Positions 17,941 through 22,736 of a DNA stretch of 22,988 bases are shown piece by piece. Both the position numbers and the translations under genes were made by a program. The notes beneath the pieces were generated by a model. It worked only from the letters and a program-made list of their open reading frames with translations, had not been told where the DNA came from and ran no database searches. The DNA lies in the IMG/VR virus record IMGVR_UViG_3300025671_000564, positions 1-22,988 of that record, one strand, 5' to 3'. The stretch comes from a virus. Within the stretch, counting starts at the first letter, position 1. Each line of letters begins with the position of its first letter.

Positions 17941-18135
17941 TCAAAACGAAGACTCAGATACTGTTTTTTTATTTACGATTAGTTCTTCGTAATTTAAATC
18001 CTCTCTCTGATACTCGCTTGAAGTCAAATCTACAAGTGTAAGTAGAGTATTCCAGGTATTGTAAAACTCATCCTCCTTGAGTGAGTAATACAAACATTTA
18101 TCCTTTGCATATATGTGATAAACTTTTTCTAACAT
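17941..18135 (-). CDS. Small 64-aa protein, unknown function
   Basis: Begins MLEKVYHIYAKDKCLYYSLK and is rich in Tyr, Glu and Asp, ending NYEELIVNKKTVSESSF. The pattern (short strands VYHIYAKDKCLYYSL, then a helix EFYNTWNTLLTLVD) resembles short proteins I know from T4-like cyanophages, none with a function. It starts 10 bases after the stop of the small membrane protein gene, so the two are probably cotranscribed. The ATG has only a weak purine stretch (AAAGA) about 10 bases upstream. Confidence 0.75.
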   Translation of the reverse strand: MLEKVYHIYAKDKCLYYSLKEDEFYNTWNTLLTLVDLTSSEYQREDLNYEELIVNKKTVSESSF

Positions 18136-18145
18136 ATTGAAATCT

Positions 18146-18301
18146 TTATTGTCTCAATGCATTATATATCATCACTACAATAGACCCAAATAAGACCATC
18201 AGCGGAAATCGAAATACATTGAATACTTTCTCAGGATATCTTATGATCCATCCCGCAAAAATAACTTTCCAAAAACTCCAATACGGTTTACGTTTACTCA
18301 T
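18146..18301 (-). CDS. Small single-pass membrane protein (51 aa)
   Basis: Translates as MSKRKPYWSFWKVIFAGWII followed by RYPEKVFNVFRFPLMVLFGS and IVVMIYNALRQ. The N-terminus is basic and aromatic; residues about 32-48 form a clear transmembrane helix, and residues 12-20 are a shorter hydrophobic stretch. The basic N-terminus suggests an N-in orientation. It is the first gene after the repeat-bearing boundary and is spaced 10 bases from the 64-aa gene. Small inner-membrane proteins of this kind are common in phages (holin-like, superinfection exclusion or membrane-stress roles), but nothing here decides between them. Confidence 0.75.
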   Translation of the reverse strand: MSKRKPYWSFWKVIFAGWIIRYPEKVFNVFRFPLMVLFGSIVVMIYNALRQ

Positions 18302-18347
18302 TCTTATATCTTAAAATTTTTTGCGCGAAATTTTTTTTATGTTTTTG

Positions 18348-18417
18348 GAATCCATAGGGCGTTTTAGAAATCCATAGAGGGTTTTAGAGGGGGTTTTAGA
18401 GGGGGTTTTAGAAATTC
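18348..18417. repeat. Short tandem repeats in the boundary region
   Basis: On the plus strand two 20-base units beginning TCCATAG (351-370 and 371-390) agree at 16 of 20 positions. They run into a 12-base unit GGGTTTTAGAGG present twice exactly (379-390, 391-402) and a third time degenerate. On the minus strand these read as TCTAAAACCC units. They lie about 50-115 bases upstream of the small membrane protein gene. No spacer structure, so not a CRISPR. Confidence 0.75.
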
Positions 18418-18545
18418 TTAGAGGCACATATAGACCTCGTGGGGGCATACTTTTATAGCTTATTGGTACCTTAAGAAAATAATATACGAGGGCCGCCTTA
18501 TACTTAAGGGGCAAACTTTTTTCTAACTGGCTGTCACGAATGCTC

Positions 18546-18576
18546 CGAACGAATGAGATATGCACCCATTCGTTCG
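18546..18576. repeat. Perfect 10-bp inverted repeat
   Basis: CGAACGAATG is followed after 11 bases by its exact reverse complement CATTCGTTCG. It lies 15 bases beyond the stop of the 78-aa gene. No T-run follows on either strand, so a standard intrinsic terminator is unlikely; an RNA 3' end structure or protein-binding site are alternatives. Confidence 0.8.
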
Positions 18577-18590
18577 TGAGGTGCTAAGTG

Positions 18591-18827
18591 TCAACGAAGG
18601 GCAGATTTGAGAGCAATCTCATCGGGGCGAAGTTGCCCTGCTTTGAGTCTACCATTGCCGCCAGTGGAGTTGTTCCAACGGGTTCCACATCCGCCAACAC
18701 GAGTCATAATCAAATCGGATTTGCGGGGTTTACGGGCAGGCAAACGAGTTACCTTCACTTTCCCCTGAATCTCTGCGATGAGAAGGTCATCGGAGGCAGC
18801 AGCAGCAAGAATCGAAAGATCAGTCAT
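18591..18827 (-). CDS. Basic 78-aa protein, unknown function
   Basis: Starts MTDLSILAAAASDDLLIAEI and continues with a basic middle (KVKVTRLPARKPRKSD) and a Gly/Asn segment (GGCGTRWNNSTGGNGRLKAG). The basic region could bind nucleic acid. There is no Shine-Dalgarno: the 45 bases upstream are pyrimidine-rich, with a T7 tract 26 bases before the ATG and CCCTCCTCTGAAA next to it. It is the last gene of the accessory block. The long open frame on the opposite strand is taken as its shadow, because this strand carries all neighbouring genes. Function unknown. Confidence 0.65.
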   Translation of the reverse strand: MTDLSILAAAASDDLLIAEIQGKVKVTRLPARKPRKSDLIMTRVGGCGTRWNNSTGGNGRLKAGQLRPDEIALKSALR

Positions 18828-18872
18828 TTTCAGAGGAGGGTATCAGTGAGAAGAAAAAAAGGTGAGCAGAGA

Positions 18873-19049
18873 TTAACCCTGCTTCCCCACGTAGTCTGTA
18901 TGTAACCCAGCAAGTTCAGCAGTGGGGTATCCATCGACGTCCCAACCACGGGTGTGAGAATTCGCTTGAGATTTACCCTTGGCAACGTTAGTCCCAACCC
19001 AGATGGTTTGGCGGGTGTTGATGTCGGTTGCCATTGTCCAGAGTGCCAT
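18873..19049 (-). CDS. Small 58-aa protein, unknown function
   Basis: Translates as MALWTMATDINTRQTIWVGT, then NVAKGKSQANSHTRGWDVDG and YPTAELAGLHTDYVGKQG. The start is fixed by a clear AAAGGAG 6 bases before the ATG. It is polar, with no membrane segment or known motif. It sits 45 bases upstream of the 78-aa gene. Codon use is GC-richer than in the structural genes, as in the rest of the right block. Confidence 0.7.
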   Translation of the reverse strand: MALWTMATDINTRQTIWVGTNVAKGKSQANSHTRGWDVDGYPTAELAGLHTDYVGKQG

Positions 19050-19133
19050 CGATTGCTCCTTTGTTTGCTTCCTGTGTATCCTACAGCATCAGGGGCACCT
19101 CAGAGCACCCCCGACACACTTTGAAATGTTGAC

Positions 19134-19304
19134 TCAGAACTCCACAGGTTGCAGAGTGGGAGTCGAAATTGCCGCATAATGTGCAGCGCACTCATTGATG
19201 TTCTGATCTTCGATTGCGGAAACCATAGTGTCAAGGATATTGAGGATTTGACTCCCATCCTGACCCTGGCGAAGCATACCGAGAAGAGTCGAACGATTGA
19301 ACAT
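19134..19304 (-). CDS. Small 56-aa helical protein, unknown function
   Basis: Translates as MFNRSTLLGMLRQGQDGSQI, then LNILDTMVSAIEDQNINECA and AHYAAISTPTLQPVEF. Two amphipathic helices (STLLGMLRQG; GSQILNILDTMVSAI) resemble the fold of short cyanobacterial and cyanophage proteins of unknown role. There is no Shine-Dalgarno; the ATG is preceded by TCTACTTTTTTTCTCAA, with the T7 tract ending 5 bases before the start. A longer overlapping frame (19100-19363) in another phase lacks a plausible protein and is rejected. Confidence 0.7.
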   Translation of the reverse strand: MFNRSTLLGMLRQGQDGSQILNILDTMVSAIEDQNINECAAHYAAISTPTLQPVEF

Positions 19305-19333
19305 TTGAGAAAAAAAGTAGAGAGTTTGGGATT

Positions 19334-19380
19334 TGCCCCGCTGTGAGAATCGAACTCACACACCGTTAAGTGTCACCAGA
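19334..19380 (-). other. tRNA 3'-half-like fragment
   Basis: The minus strand has a perfect T-arm: stem GTGAG / CTCAC around a consensus loop TTCGATT, followed by an acceptor-like AGCGGGGCA. Before it, ACAC-TTAACG-GTGT could be a type II (Leu/Ser-like) variable arm and TCTGG an anticodon-stem 3' strand. No matching CCAGA, D-arm or CCCCGCT 5' acceptor strand exists upstream, so a complete tRNA is absent. It may be a relic of recombination at a tRNA gene or a tRNA mimic. Confidence 0.45.
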
Positions 19381-19384
19381 GCAG

Positions 19385-19420
19385 AGAAGAAAGTGCCGAG
19401 TTAGAGTAGGGAACTCGGCA
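19385..19420 (-). terminator. Intrinsic terminator after ardA
   Basis: A 9-bp perfect stem (TGCCGAGTT / AACTCGGCA) with a 9-base loop begins 12 bases after the ardA stop and is followed on the minus strand by CTTTCTTCT. The U-rich but interrupted tract makes it a moderate intrinsic terminator. Confidence 0.65.
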
Positions 19421-19431
19421 ACCCTTAGAGG

Positions 19432-19863
19432 TCAGTAATCGCTGAAGATGTACACGGTGCGATAACCTACCTCGCAAGCGGTGAAGTCATAACGCAGGTT
19501 CTGATCATAGGTCGCTTCCCAGTCAACTACAACGTGGGAGGGTACATCACCATACACATCAGAGGTGAACTGTTCAGCGAAATCTGCGGTGGATTCGTAT
19601 TCACCACGATAACGCTCATCGCATCCCTCAACATCAGAAACGCAACCCATCTCACCGATGAGAGCGTCTACTGCTTCATAACCTATTGCCTCACCTACGC
19701 GCACATACTCTTCGTAATAGGCAACAAAATCATTCTCATTGTAGGTGTCAATGAACTCCAGCATGTCATCCAGAGCATAGTTCTCATCCAGCAACTCATC
19801 GATCTTCTCAACAGCATCAGCGGCGAGAAAATCTTTGTAGGAAGCAGTCAGAGTCACGGTCAT
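19432..19863 (-). CDS. ardA: ArdA-like antirestriction protein (DNA mimic)
   Basis: 143 residues from the start at 19863 (MTVTLTASYKDFLAADAVEK); the frame is open further upstream, but that part covers a promoter cassette. ArdA proteins mimic bent B-DNA and inhibit type I restriction enzymes. The C-terminal half shows the ArdA pattern: YRGEYESTADFAEQF (85-99), then DVPSHVVVDWEATYDQNLRY (106-125), matching the DVPE-x-VA-x-YFDYEAYAR-type motif of the family. By my count about 35 residues are acidic and 7 basic, as expected for a DNA mimic. It is somewhat shorter than typical ArdA (about 165), with the N-terminal domain reduced. The start has no Shine-Dalgarno. A promoter cassette lies upstream and a terminator follows, so it may be a monocistronic unit. 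Confidence 0.82.
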   Translation of the reverse strand: MTVTLTASYKDFLAADAVEKIDELLDENYALDDMLEFIDTYNENDFVAYYEEYVRVGEAIGYEAVDALIGEMGCVSDVEGCDERYRGEYESTADFAEQFTSDVYGDVPSHVVVDWEATYDQNLRYDFTACEVGYRTVYIFSDY

Positions 19864-19923
19864 TAGAGTCAAGAATGAGGTTGAAATCAGCGGGTTGGGT
19901 TTCCCTTTCCCCCTGATGCAATC

Positions 19924-20000
19924 AGTATGGCACGGCAGGGGGAGCATCGGGGGGTTTGGTGTGCAGTTACCCAACTGGTCGGGCAGCTGGGGAGTTTGTG
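19924..20000 (-). promoter_or_regulatory. Recurrent promoter cassette, copy 4 (upstream of ardA)
   Basis: Minus-strand order over 77 bases: CACAAACT box, CCCCAGCTGCCC, GACCAGTTG, CACACCAAACCCCCC, a C-rich stretch and an extended -10 TGCCATACT. The elements match the copy at 22737-22814 in order and spacing. The -35 is not recognisable here. Expected start of transcription is about 19917, giving ardA a leader of about 54 bases. Confidence 0.65.
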
Positions 20001-20013
20001 TCAGAAACTCCCC
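19989..20013 (-). other. Perfect hairpin after the 61-aa gene
   Basis: GGGGAGTTT and AAACTCCCC form a perfect 9-bp stem with a 7-base loop, starting 10 bases after the 61-aa gene's stop. There is no U-tract, so it may be an RNA 3' stabilising or processing structure rather than a simple terminator. Its 3' arm overlaps the first box of the promoter cassette. Confidence 0.6.
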
Positions 20014-20023
20014 GTACTATGGG

Positions 20024-20209
20024 TCACACAGGCAGCGAATCGTTCTCATCCAGTATACCGAACGAAATCTCAAAACCACTGTGGGTGGGATAGATTCCGA
20101 AGTAAAGTTTACCCAACCCGAATGCCAGTAACTCATCACCAGAGCGGGCAGATGTATCCAACCCGAAGTAAGCGAAGCGGGAGAGATTGTAGGGAGTTTG
20201 GAGTCGCAT
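20024..20209 (-). CDS. Small 61-aa protein, unknown function
   Basis: Begins MRLQTPYNLSRFAYFGLDTS and has an aromatic, Gly-rich middle (FGLGKLYFGIYPTHSGFEIS) suggesting a small beta sheet; ends DENDSLPV. No domain recognised. The start at 20209 is preceded by CTTCTTTTTTCCA, with no Shine-Dalgarno; an alternative ATG 33 bases upstream would overlap the preceding gene. It follows the 64-aa gene after 23 bases and is the last gene of its unit before the hairpin. Confidence 0.68.
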   Translation of the reverse strand: MRLQTPYNLSRFAYFGLDTSARSGDELLAFGLGKLYFGIYPTHSGFEISFGILDENDSLPV

Positions 20210-20232
20210 TGGAAAAAAGAAGTTTGTGAGAA

Positions 20233-20427
20233 TCAAAGACACATCTGATGCATTACATCAGTTTCGATCTGTTTGAGTACATCACCGTTCCACATTTCGG
20301 AAATGATGTCACCTTCCTCAGTGTACAATTCACTCACCCAGTAATCGTGAAGCATTGCGTTTGTATCATTGAGATTCTCCAATCCCTGATAGATGGAGGA
20401 AACAATTTCGGAATCGTAGATGAACAT
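20233..20427 (-). CDS. Small acidic 64-aa protein, unknown function
   Basis: Begins MFIYDSEIVSSIYQGLENLN and ends with a helix rich in Glu and Asp (EEGDIISEMWNGDVLKQIET). Acidic, soluble, mostly helical. The ATG is preceded by CCTCACTTTTTTTCTA with no Shine-Dalgarno; the T7 tract ends 3 bases before the start. It lies 26 bases after the 86-aa gene and 23 bases before the 61-aa gene, so all three share a unit. No family recognised; an acidic partner-binding or inhibitor role is only a guess. Confidence 0.7.
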   Translation of the reverse strand: MFIYDSEIVSSIYQGLENLNDTNAMLHDYWVSELYTEEGDIISEMWNGDVLKQIETDVMHQMCL

Positions 20428-20453
20428 TAGAAAAAAAGTGAGGGTGGAAAGAG

Positions 20454-20714
20454 TCAGGAAACGCGGGCAGAATCCCACACATTCCAGAAACAATCCCACG
20501 CCCATTCATCAGCAACGAAGGTATCAATCCCCACCTGATCACAAACCCAATCGTATGCTTCCTCACAACCAAGTTGAGTCTCACCCATAAAGTTGTAGAG
20601 GGAAGCAATCACCTCACGGAACTTTTGGTTCTCCATTTGTGACAGAAACACCTTGCCAGTTTCGGTGTTGCGGATGATCATTTGCCCTTCGATGTTGTGA
20701 GCGGCGTAGAACAT
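20454..20714 (-). CDS. 86-aa acidic/aromatic protein, unknown function
   Basis: Starts at 20714 (MFYAAHNIEGQMIIRNTETG), chosen because GAGGA lies 10 bases upstream and the longer open frame would run through the promoter cassette. Then a helical part (KFREVIASLYNFMGETQLGC) and a Trp/Asp-rich C-terminus (DEWAWDCFWNVWDSARVS). There are two Cys in the middle but no zinc-binding arrangement I can defend. First gene of a three-gene unit with the 64- and 61-aa genes, probably driven by the cassette at 20741-20820. Confidence 0.7.
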   Translation of the reverse strand: MFYAAHNIEGQMIIRNTETGKVFLSQMENQKFREVIASLYNFMGETQLGCEEAYDWVCDQVGIDTFVADEWAWDCFWNVWDSARVS

Positions 20715-20740
20715 TCGGTTGCTTTCCTCAGTACTTTTTA

Positions 20741-20820
20741 AGAATACAGGATGGGGGCGCCCTTTAGGGGGTTTGGTGTGCGGTTCGGCAACTGGCACAG
20801 GGGCAGCTGCCCAGTTTGTG
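20741..20820 (-). promoter_or_regulatory. Recurrent promoter cassette, copy 3
   Basis: Minus-strand order over 80 bases: CACAAACT, palindromic GGGCAGCTGCCC, CCAGTTG, CACACCAAACCCCC, C-rich stretch, and an extended -10-like TGTATTCT in place of TGCCATACT. The -10 gives an expected start near 20734 and a leader of about 20 bases carrying GAGGA before the 86-aa gene. Confidence 0.6.
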
Positions 20821-20920
20821 ACACTTAAGGCAGAATGAAATAAGTTCACCAGAGGTGCCTAGAATCGCCCGGAGGGTGTTTCTAAGGTGCTCAAGGTGTC
20901 AGAGTACCCGATAACACTTT

Positions 20921-21133
20921 TCAGAGGAATTCTGCCATCAAATAGTCCACTGTGATTTCCAATTCTGCTGCCATTCTTTCTAGCTCTTGGTCAACAATAG
21001 TAGATCGGTGAGTGCCATCAATAGCACCATTCTTTTGCTCTTCGTGTTCAATGAAAAGGTCAGCAGTTTCGTTAGTCACTTGACAACAGTCTCCAATTGT
21101 GTGTATAATGTGCCTTGTCACCGATGATGACAA
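20921..21133 (-). CDS. 70-aa acidic protein, non-ATG start, unknown function
   Basis: From a TTG at 21133 the protein reads (M)SSSVTRHIIHTIGDCCQVTN and continues through an acidic helical part to ELERMAAELEITVDYLMAEF. The first in-frame ATG is far downstream, so the start is TTG (21133) or GTG (21121). It starts 8 bases after the preceding gene's stop, which favours translation by coupling. No domain recognised. After its stop, about 100 bases are empty before the promoter cassette. Confidence 0.6.
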   Translation of the reverse strand: MSSSVTRHIIHTIGDCCQVTNETADLFIEHEEQKNGAIDGTHRSTIVDQELERMAAELEITVDYLMAEFL

Positions 21134-21141
21134 TCAAGACT

Positions 21142-21351
21142 CTAAGTTACTACAGATTCTTTAAGTTGCTCTGCGGGATAGTTGAAGAGTTTATTAATCC
21201 TTTCAATTTCACTCTCAAAAAACTCCATTGCCTCCAAAGGTTCAATGTCATAAGTGTTAGCAAGTTCATCAAGTTTCCATCTCAAGTCATCCATCTCCAA
21301 AAGTTGTGTGAGAATGAATAACCGAACTTCGTGCTTTTGATTGTTCTTCAT
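21142..21351 (-). CDS. 69-aa acidic helical protein, unknown function
   Basis: Reads MKNNQKHEVRLFILTQLLEM, then DDLRWKLDELANTYDIEPLE and AMEFFESEIERINKLFNYPA. It is almost entirely helical by appearance and acidic. The ATG overlaps the stop of the preceding gene by one base (TGATG), a typical translational-coupling arrangement that settles the start. No family recognised. Confidence 0.75.
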   Translation of the reverse strand: MKNNQKHEVRLFILTQLLEMDDLRWKLDELANTYDIEPLEAMEFFESEIERINKLFNYPAEQLKESVVT

Positions 21352-21542
21352 CAGGCAGCAGCAAGGATTGCGGATTCCATTACAACCTCACGAACATCCA
21401 TCAGAGAGTAATCATAACCCTCCTTTTCTTCTAGATGGACAAGGTAAGCATTTGCGGTAGAGAAACAGTCAAACAAGCGAAGGGATTTGAAGTCTTCACC
21501 TTCGTAATCCCAACCACCAATCACCGCGTAAACCTTAGTCAT
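21351..21542 (-). CDS. Small 63-aa protein, unknown function
   Basis: Begins MTKVYAVIGGWDYEGEDFKS, continues RLFDCFSTANAYLVHLEEKE and ends MDVREVVMESAILAAA. The IGGWDYEGEDFKSLRLF strand-turn-strand followed by a helix (STANAYLVHLEE) recalls small proteins I have seen in cyanophages, of unknown function. The start at 21542 has GGAG three bases upstream; the frame extends further upstream into the promoter and is not used. First gene of a unit with the 69- and 70-aa genes, under the promoter at 21568-21596. Confidence 0.75.
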   Translation of the reverse strand: MTKVYAVIGGWDYEGEDFKSLRLFDCFSTANAYLVHLEEKEGYDYSLMDVREVVMESAILAAA

Positions 21543-21567
21543 TTGCTCCGTTTCCGTTTGAGTCCTT

Positions 21568-21627
21568 AGTATGGCAGGTCTCAGGGGGAACCTCAAGGGG
21601 TCTTGTGCCAGTGCCTCAGGTGGCACA
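21568..21627 (-). promoter_or_regulatory. Promoter with partial cassette, copy 2
   Basis: Minus strand: -35 TTGAGG (21591-21596), 17-base spacer, extended -10 TGCCATACT (-10 hexamer CATACT at 21568-21573), then AAGG as in copy 1. CACAAGACCCCTTGAGG is shared with copy 1 but the CACAAACT box is missing; in its place is a 7-bp hairpin (TGTGCCA / TGGCACA) that covers the end of the upstream 73-aa gene. Leader about 18-20 bases with GGAG. Confidence 0.65.
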
Positions 21628-21837
21628 GTGGTCATAGGAATGAGTCTCAACATAATGCCAACCTACAGCAGTTGCATCCTCCCGTGAGAAAAACTTACCA
21701 TGAGTTGTTAATGTTTTGTAGTGATGGCGAATGACTCCATCAGGATGCATTTCGCTGTTTTTGTATACCCAAACATTGTAACCATGCTTTCCTTTGTTGA
21801 CTTTGATTGGTGATGGATTTCCGCCTTTGATAATCAT
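21616..21837 (-). CDS. 73-aa protein coupled to the ligase-like gene, unknown function
   Basis: Reads MIIKGGNPSPIKVNKGKHGY, then NVWVYKNSEMHPDGVIRHHY and a C-terminus rich in His and Thr (GWHYVETHSYDHCAT). Basic N-terminal part, alternating strands, no known domain. Its ATG overlaps the stop of the ligase-like gene by four bases (ATGA), so the two are translationally coupled and may act together. Its last codons also form one arm of the hairpin ahead of the next promoter. Confidence 0.75.
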   Translation of the reverse strand: MIIKGGNPSPIKVNKGKHGYNVWVYKNSEMHPDGVIRHHYKTLTTHGKFFSREDATAVGWHYVETHSYDHCAT

Positions 21838-22730
21838 TTGGCAACCTGAAAACGACCAGAGTTAAAGTTTGCGTGGGAGAATACTTCCCTGTTCACTAGT
21901 TTGAAAGACCCGAACTCATTGGAGAGAACGTATCCTTCAGCATCAATTCTGTCTTGCCCAATGTAAGCAGCAGGTCCATCATTGCGACAGATAAAGACAC
22001 AATCGTCTTTGATGCTCTTTACCAACAACCAGAACTCAATCAACAGTCGATCACAATCAAAGTCCTCAGGGTTGATGACACGCTGTTCACGAATGCAAGC
22101 ATTAAGTTGTTGCTTGATCTTTACTGCTTCCTTGTCAGAAACAAAGTTGACCACAGTGGACATTTGGCGAGCAAACTTTACCACTTCCTCAACATCAGCA
22201 AAGGAAGTTTGACCGTGCTGAATGTAAGCATTGGGTTTCACAAACAGACACTCATCAGTGCTGTCCAGATTGACAGTCAAAGGAATTGCCCAACTATCAC
22301 GAAGGTCGTCGTTTGCTTCATAACGAGTGTGAGGTGCCACGATGACCTTTTGCTCTACGATTTCAGGAAAGACGTAAGTGATCGTGTTGGGACAAAAAGT
22401 ATCAGACCCGCTAAAACCAATAAAATCACCTTGGATGATAGAATCGGTGCGAGGTAGACAATCAAAGCAAGCGTGAAGAATAGTCGCAACTTCACCTTGA
22501 TAGAAGAGGTCAATTTCTTCATGATTGTGGGCGATACGAATCTTTTTCTTGTTAAAAACTGCTTTAGTTCCTACAAAGAACTCACCGCAGGCAGGGTCGA
22601 TTCCCCATACGATTGCGGGGGCACCATCAATCTTGACCGAAAGGTTGCCAGCAGCAGTGAACCAATCCAGAACAGAAAAATCTCCATTTAAGATGCTGTC
22701 TTCGGGGTGTTCGAGGTGTTTGTTTTGCAT
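21834..22730 (-). CDS. Ligase/nucleotidyltransferase-like protein (DUF6267-like)
   Basis: 298 residues from 22730 (MQNKHLEHPEDSILNGDFSV). Residues 32-58 (VKIDGAPAIVWGIDP, then FFVGTKAVF) resemble a marine phage family I recall as DUF6267. The order of motifs mirrors covalent nucleotidyltransferases (DNA/RNA ligases): K33-x-D-G as motif I, IIQGDFIGF (98-106) in the motif III position, AEGYVL (264-269) as motif IV, and FKLVN (276-280) as a motif V candidate. If active, K33 would carry AMP or GMP. The C-terminus (REVFSHANFNSGRF) is also family-like. Whether it joins nucleic acid ends is not shown. The start is chosen by LEHPED, which begins the family homology; the frame extends to 22763, but through the promoter. 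The 73-aa gene overlaps by 4 bases. Confidence 0.72.
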   Translation of the reverse strand: MQNKHLEHPEDSILNGDFSVLDWFTAAGNLSVKIDGAPAIVWGIDPACGEFFVGTKAVFNKKKIRIAHNHEEIDLFYQGEVATILHACFDCLPRTDSIIQGDFIGFSGSDTFCPNTITYVFPEIVEQKVIVAPHTRYEANDDLRDSWAIPLTVNLDSTDECLFVKPNAYIQHGQTSFADVEEVVKFARQMSTVVNFVSDKEAVKIKQQLNACIREQRVINPEDFDCDRLLIEFWLLVKSIKDDCVFICRNDGPAAYIGQDRIDAEGYVLSNEFGSFKLVNREVFSHANFNSGRFQVAK

Positions 22731-22736
22731 GACCTT

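Larger units (their letters stand above)
18302..18590. other. Gene-free boundary region
   Basis: This 289-base stretch holds the tandem repeats, the 10-bp inverted repeat and an AT-rich segment (TTTTTTGCGCGAAATTTTTTTT near 18317-18339). It separates the GC-richer accessory block from the AT-rich late block. A weak minus-strand promoter-like TATAAA near 18453 has no convincing -35 partner. The 84-codon frame across it is repeat translation and is not accepted. Confidence 0.6.

Noticed and set aside
18348-18417. CRISPR array
   Set aside because: The units are 12-20 bases with no unique spacers between them.
18311-18565. 84-codon minus-strand frame across the boundary region
   Set aside because: It translates the tandem repeats (SKTPSKTPSKT), starts inside the inverted repeat without a ribosome site, and ends in an AT-rich low-complexity tail.
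18588-18905. 105-codon plus-strand frame over the 78- and 58-aa genes
   Set aside because: All supported genes lie on the minus strand and the 58-aa gene has a clear Shine-Dalgarno; the plus-strand frame has none.
19100-19363. 87-codon minus-strand frame overlapping the 56-aa gene
   Set aside because: It begins inside the tRNA-like T-arm and its product is Cys/Phe/Ser-rich without pattern, while the 56-aa frame gives a plausible two-helix protein.
19334-19430. Complete tRNA gene
   Set aside because: No D-arm, anticodon stem 5' strand or CCCCGCT acceptor strand is found within 95 bases upstream; only a 3'-half-like part is present.
19534-19866. 110-codon plus-strand frame antisense to ardA
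   Set aside because: The minus-strand frame carries the ArdA motif and acidic composition; the antisense product has no recognisable feature.
20850-20915. Repeated AGGTGC / TTCTAG sequences after the 70-aa gene as a terminator
   Set aside because: The best pairing (CTTAGAA with TTCTAGG) has a mismatch, a long loop and no U-tract; related GGTGC strings near 18577 and 19095 are too short to call a repeat family.
21954-22457. 167-codon plus-strand frame antisense to the ligase-like gene
   Set aside because: The minus-strand protein has recognisable motifs; the antisense product has no domain and no promoter or coupled neighbours on that strand.
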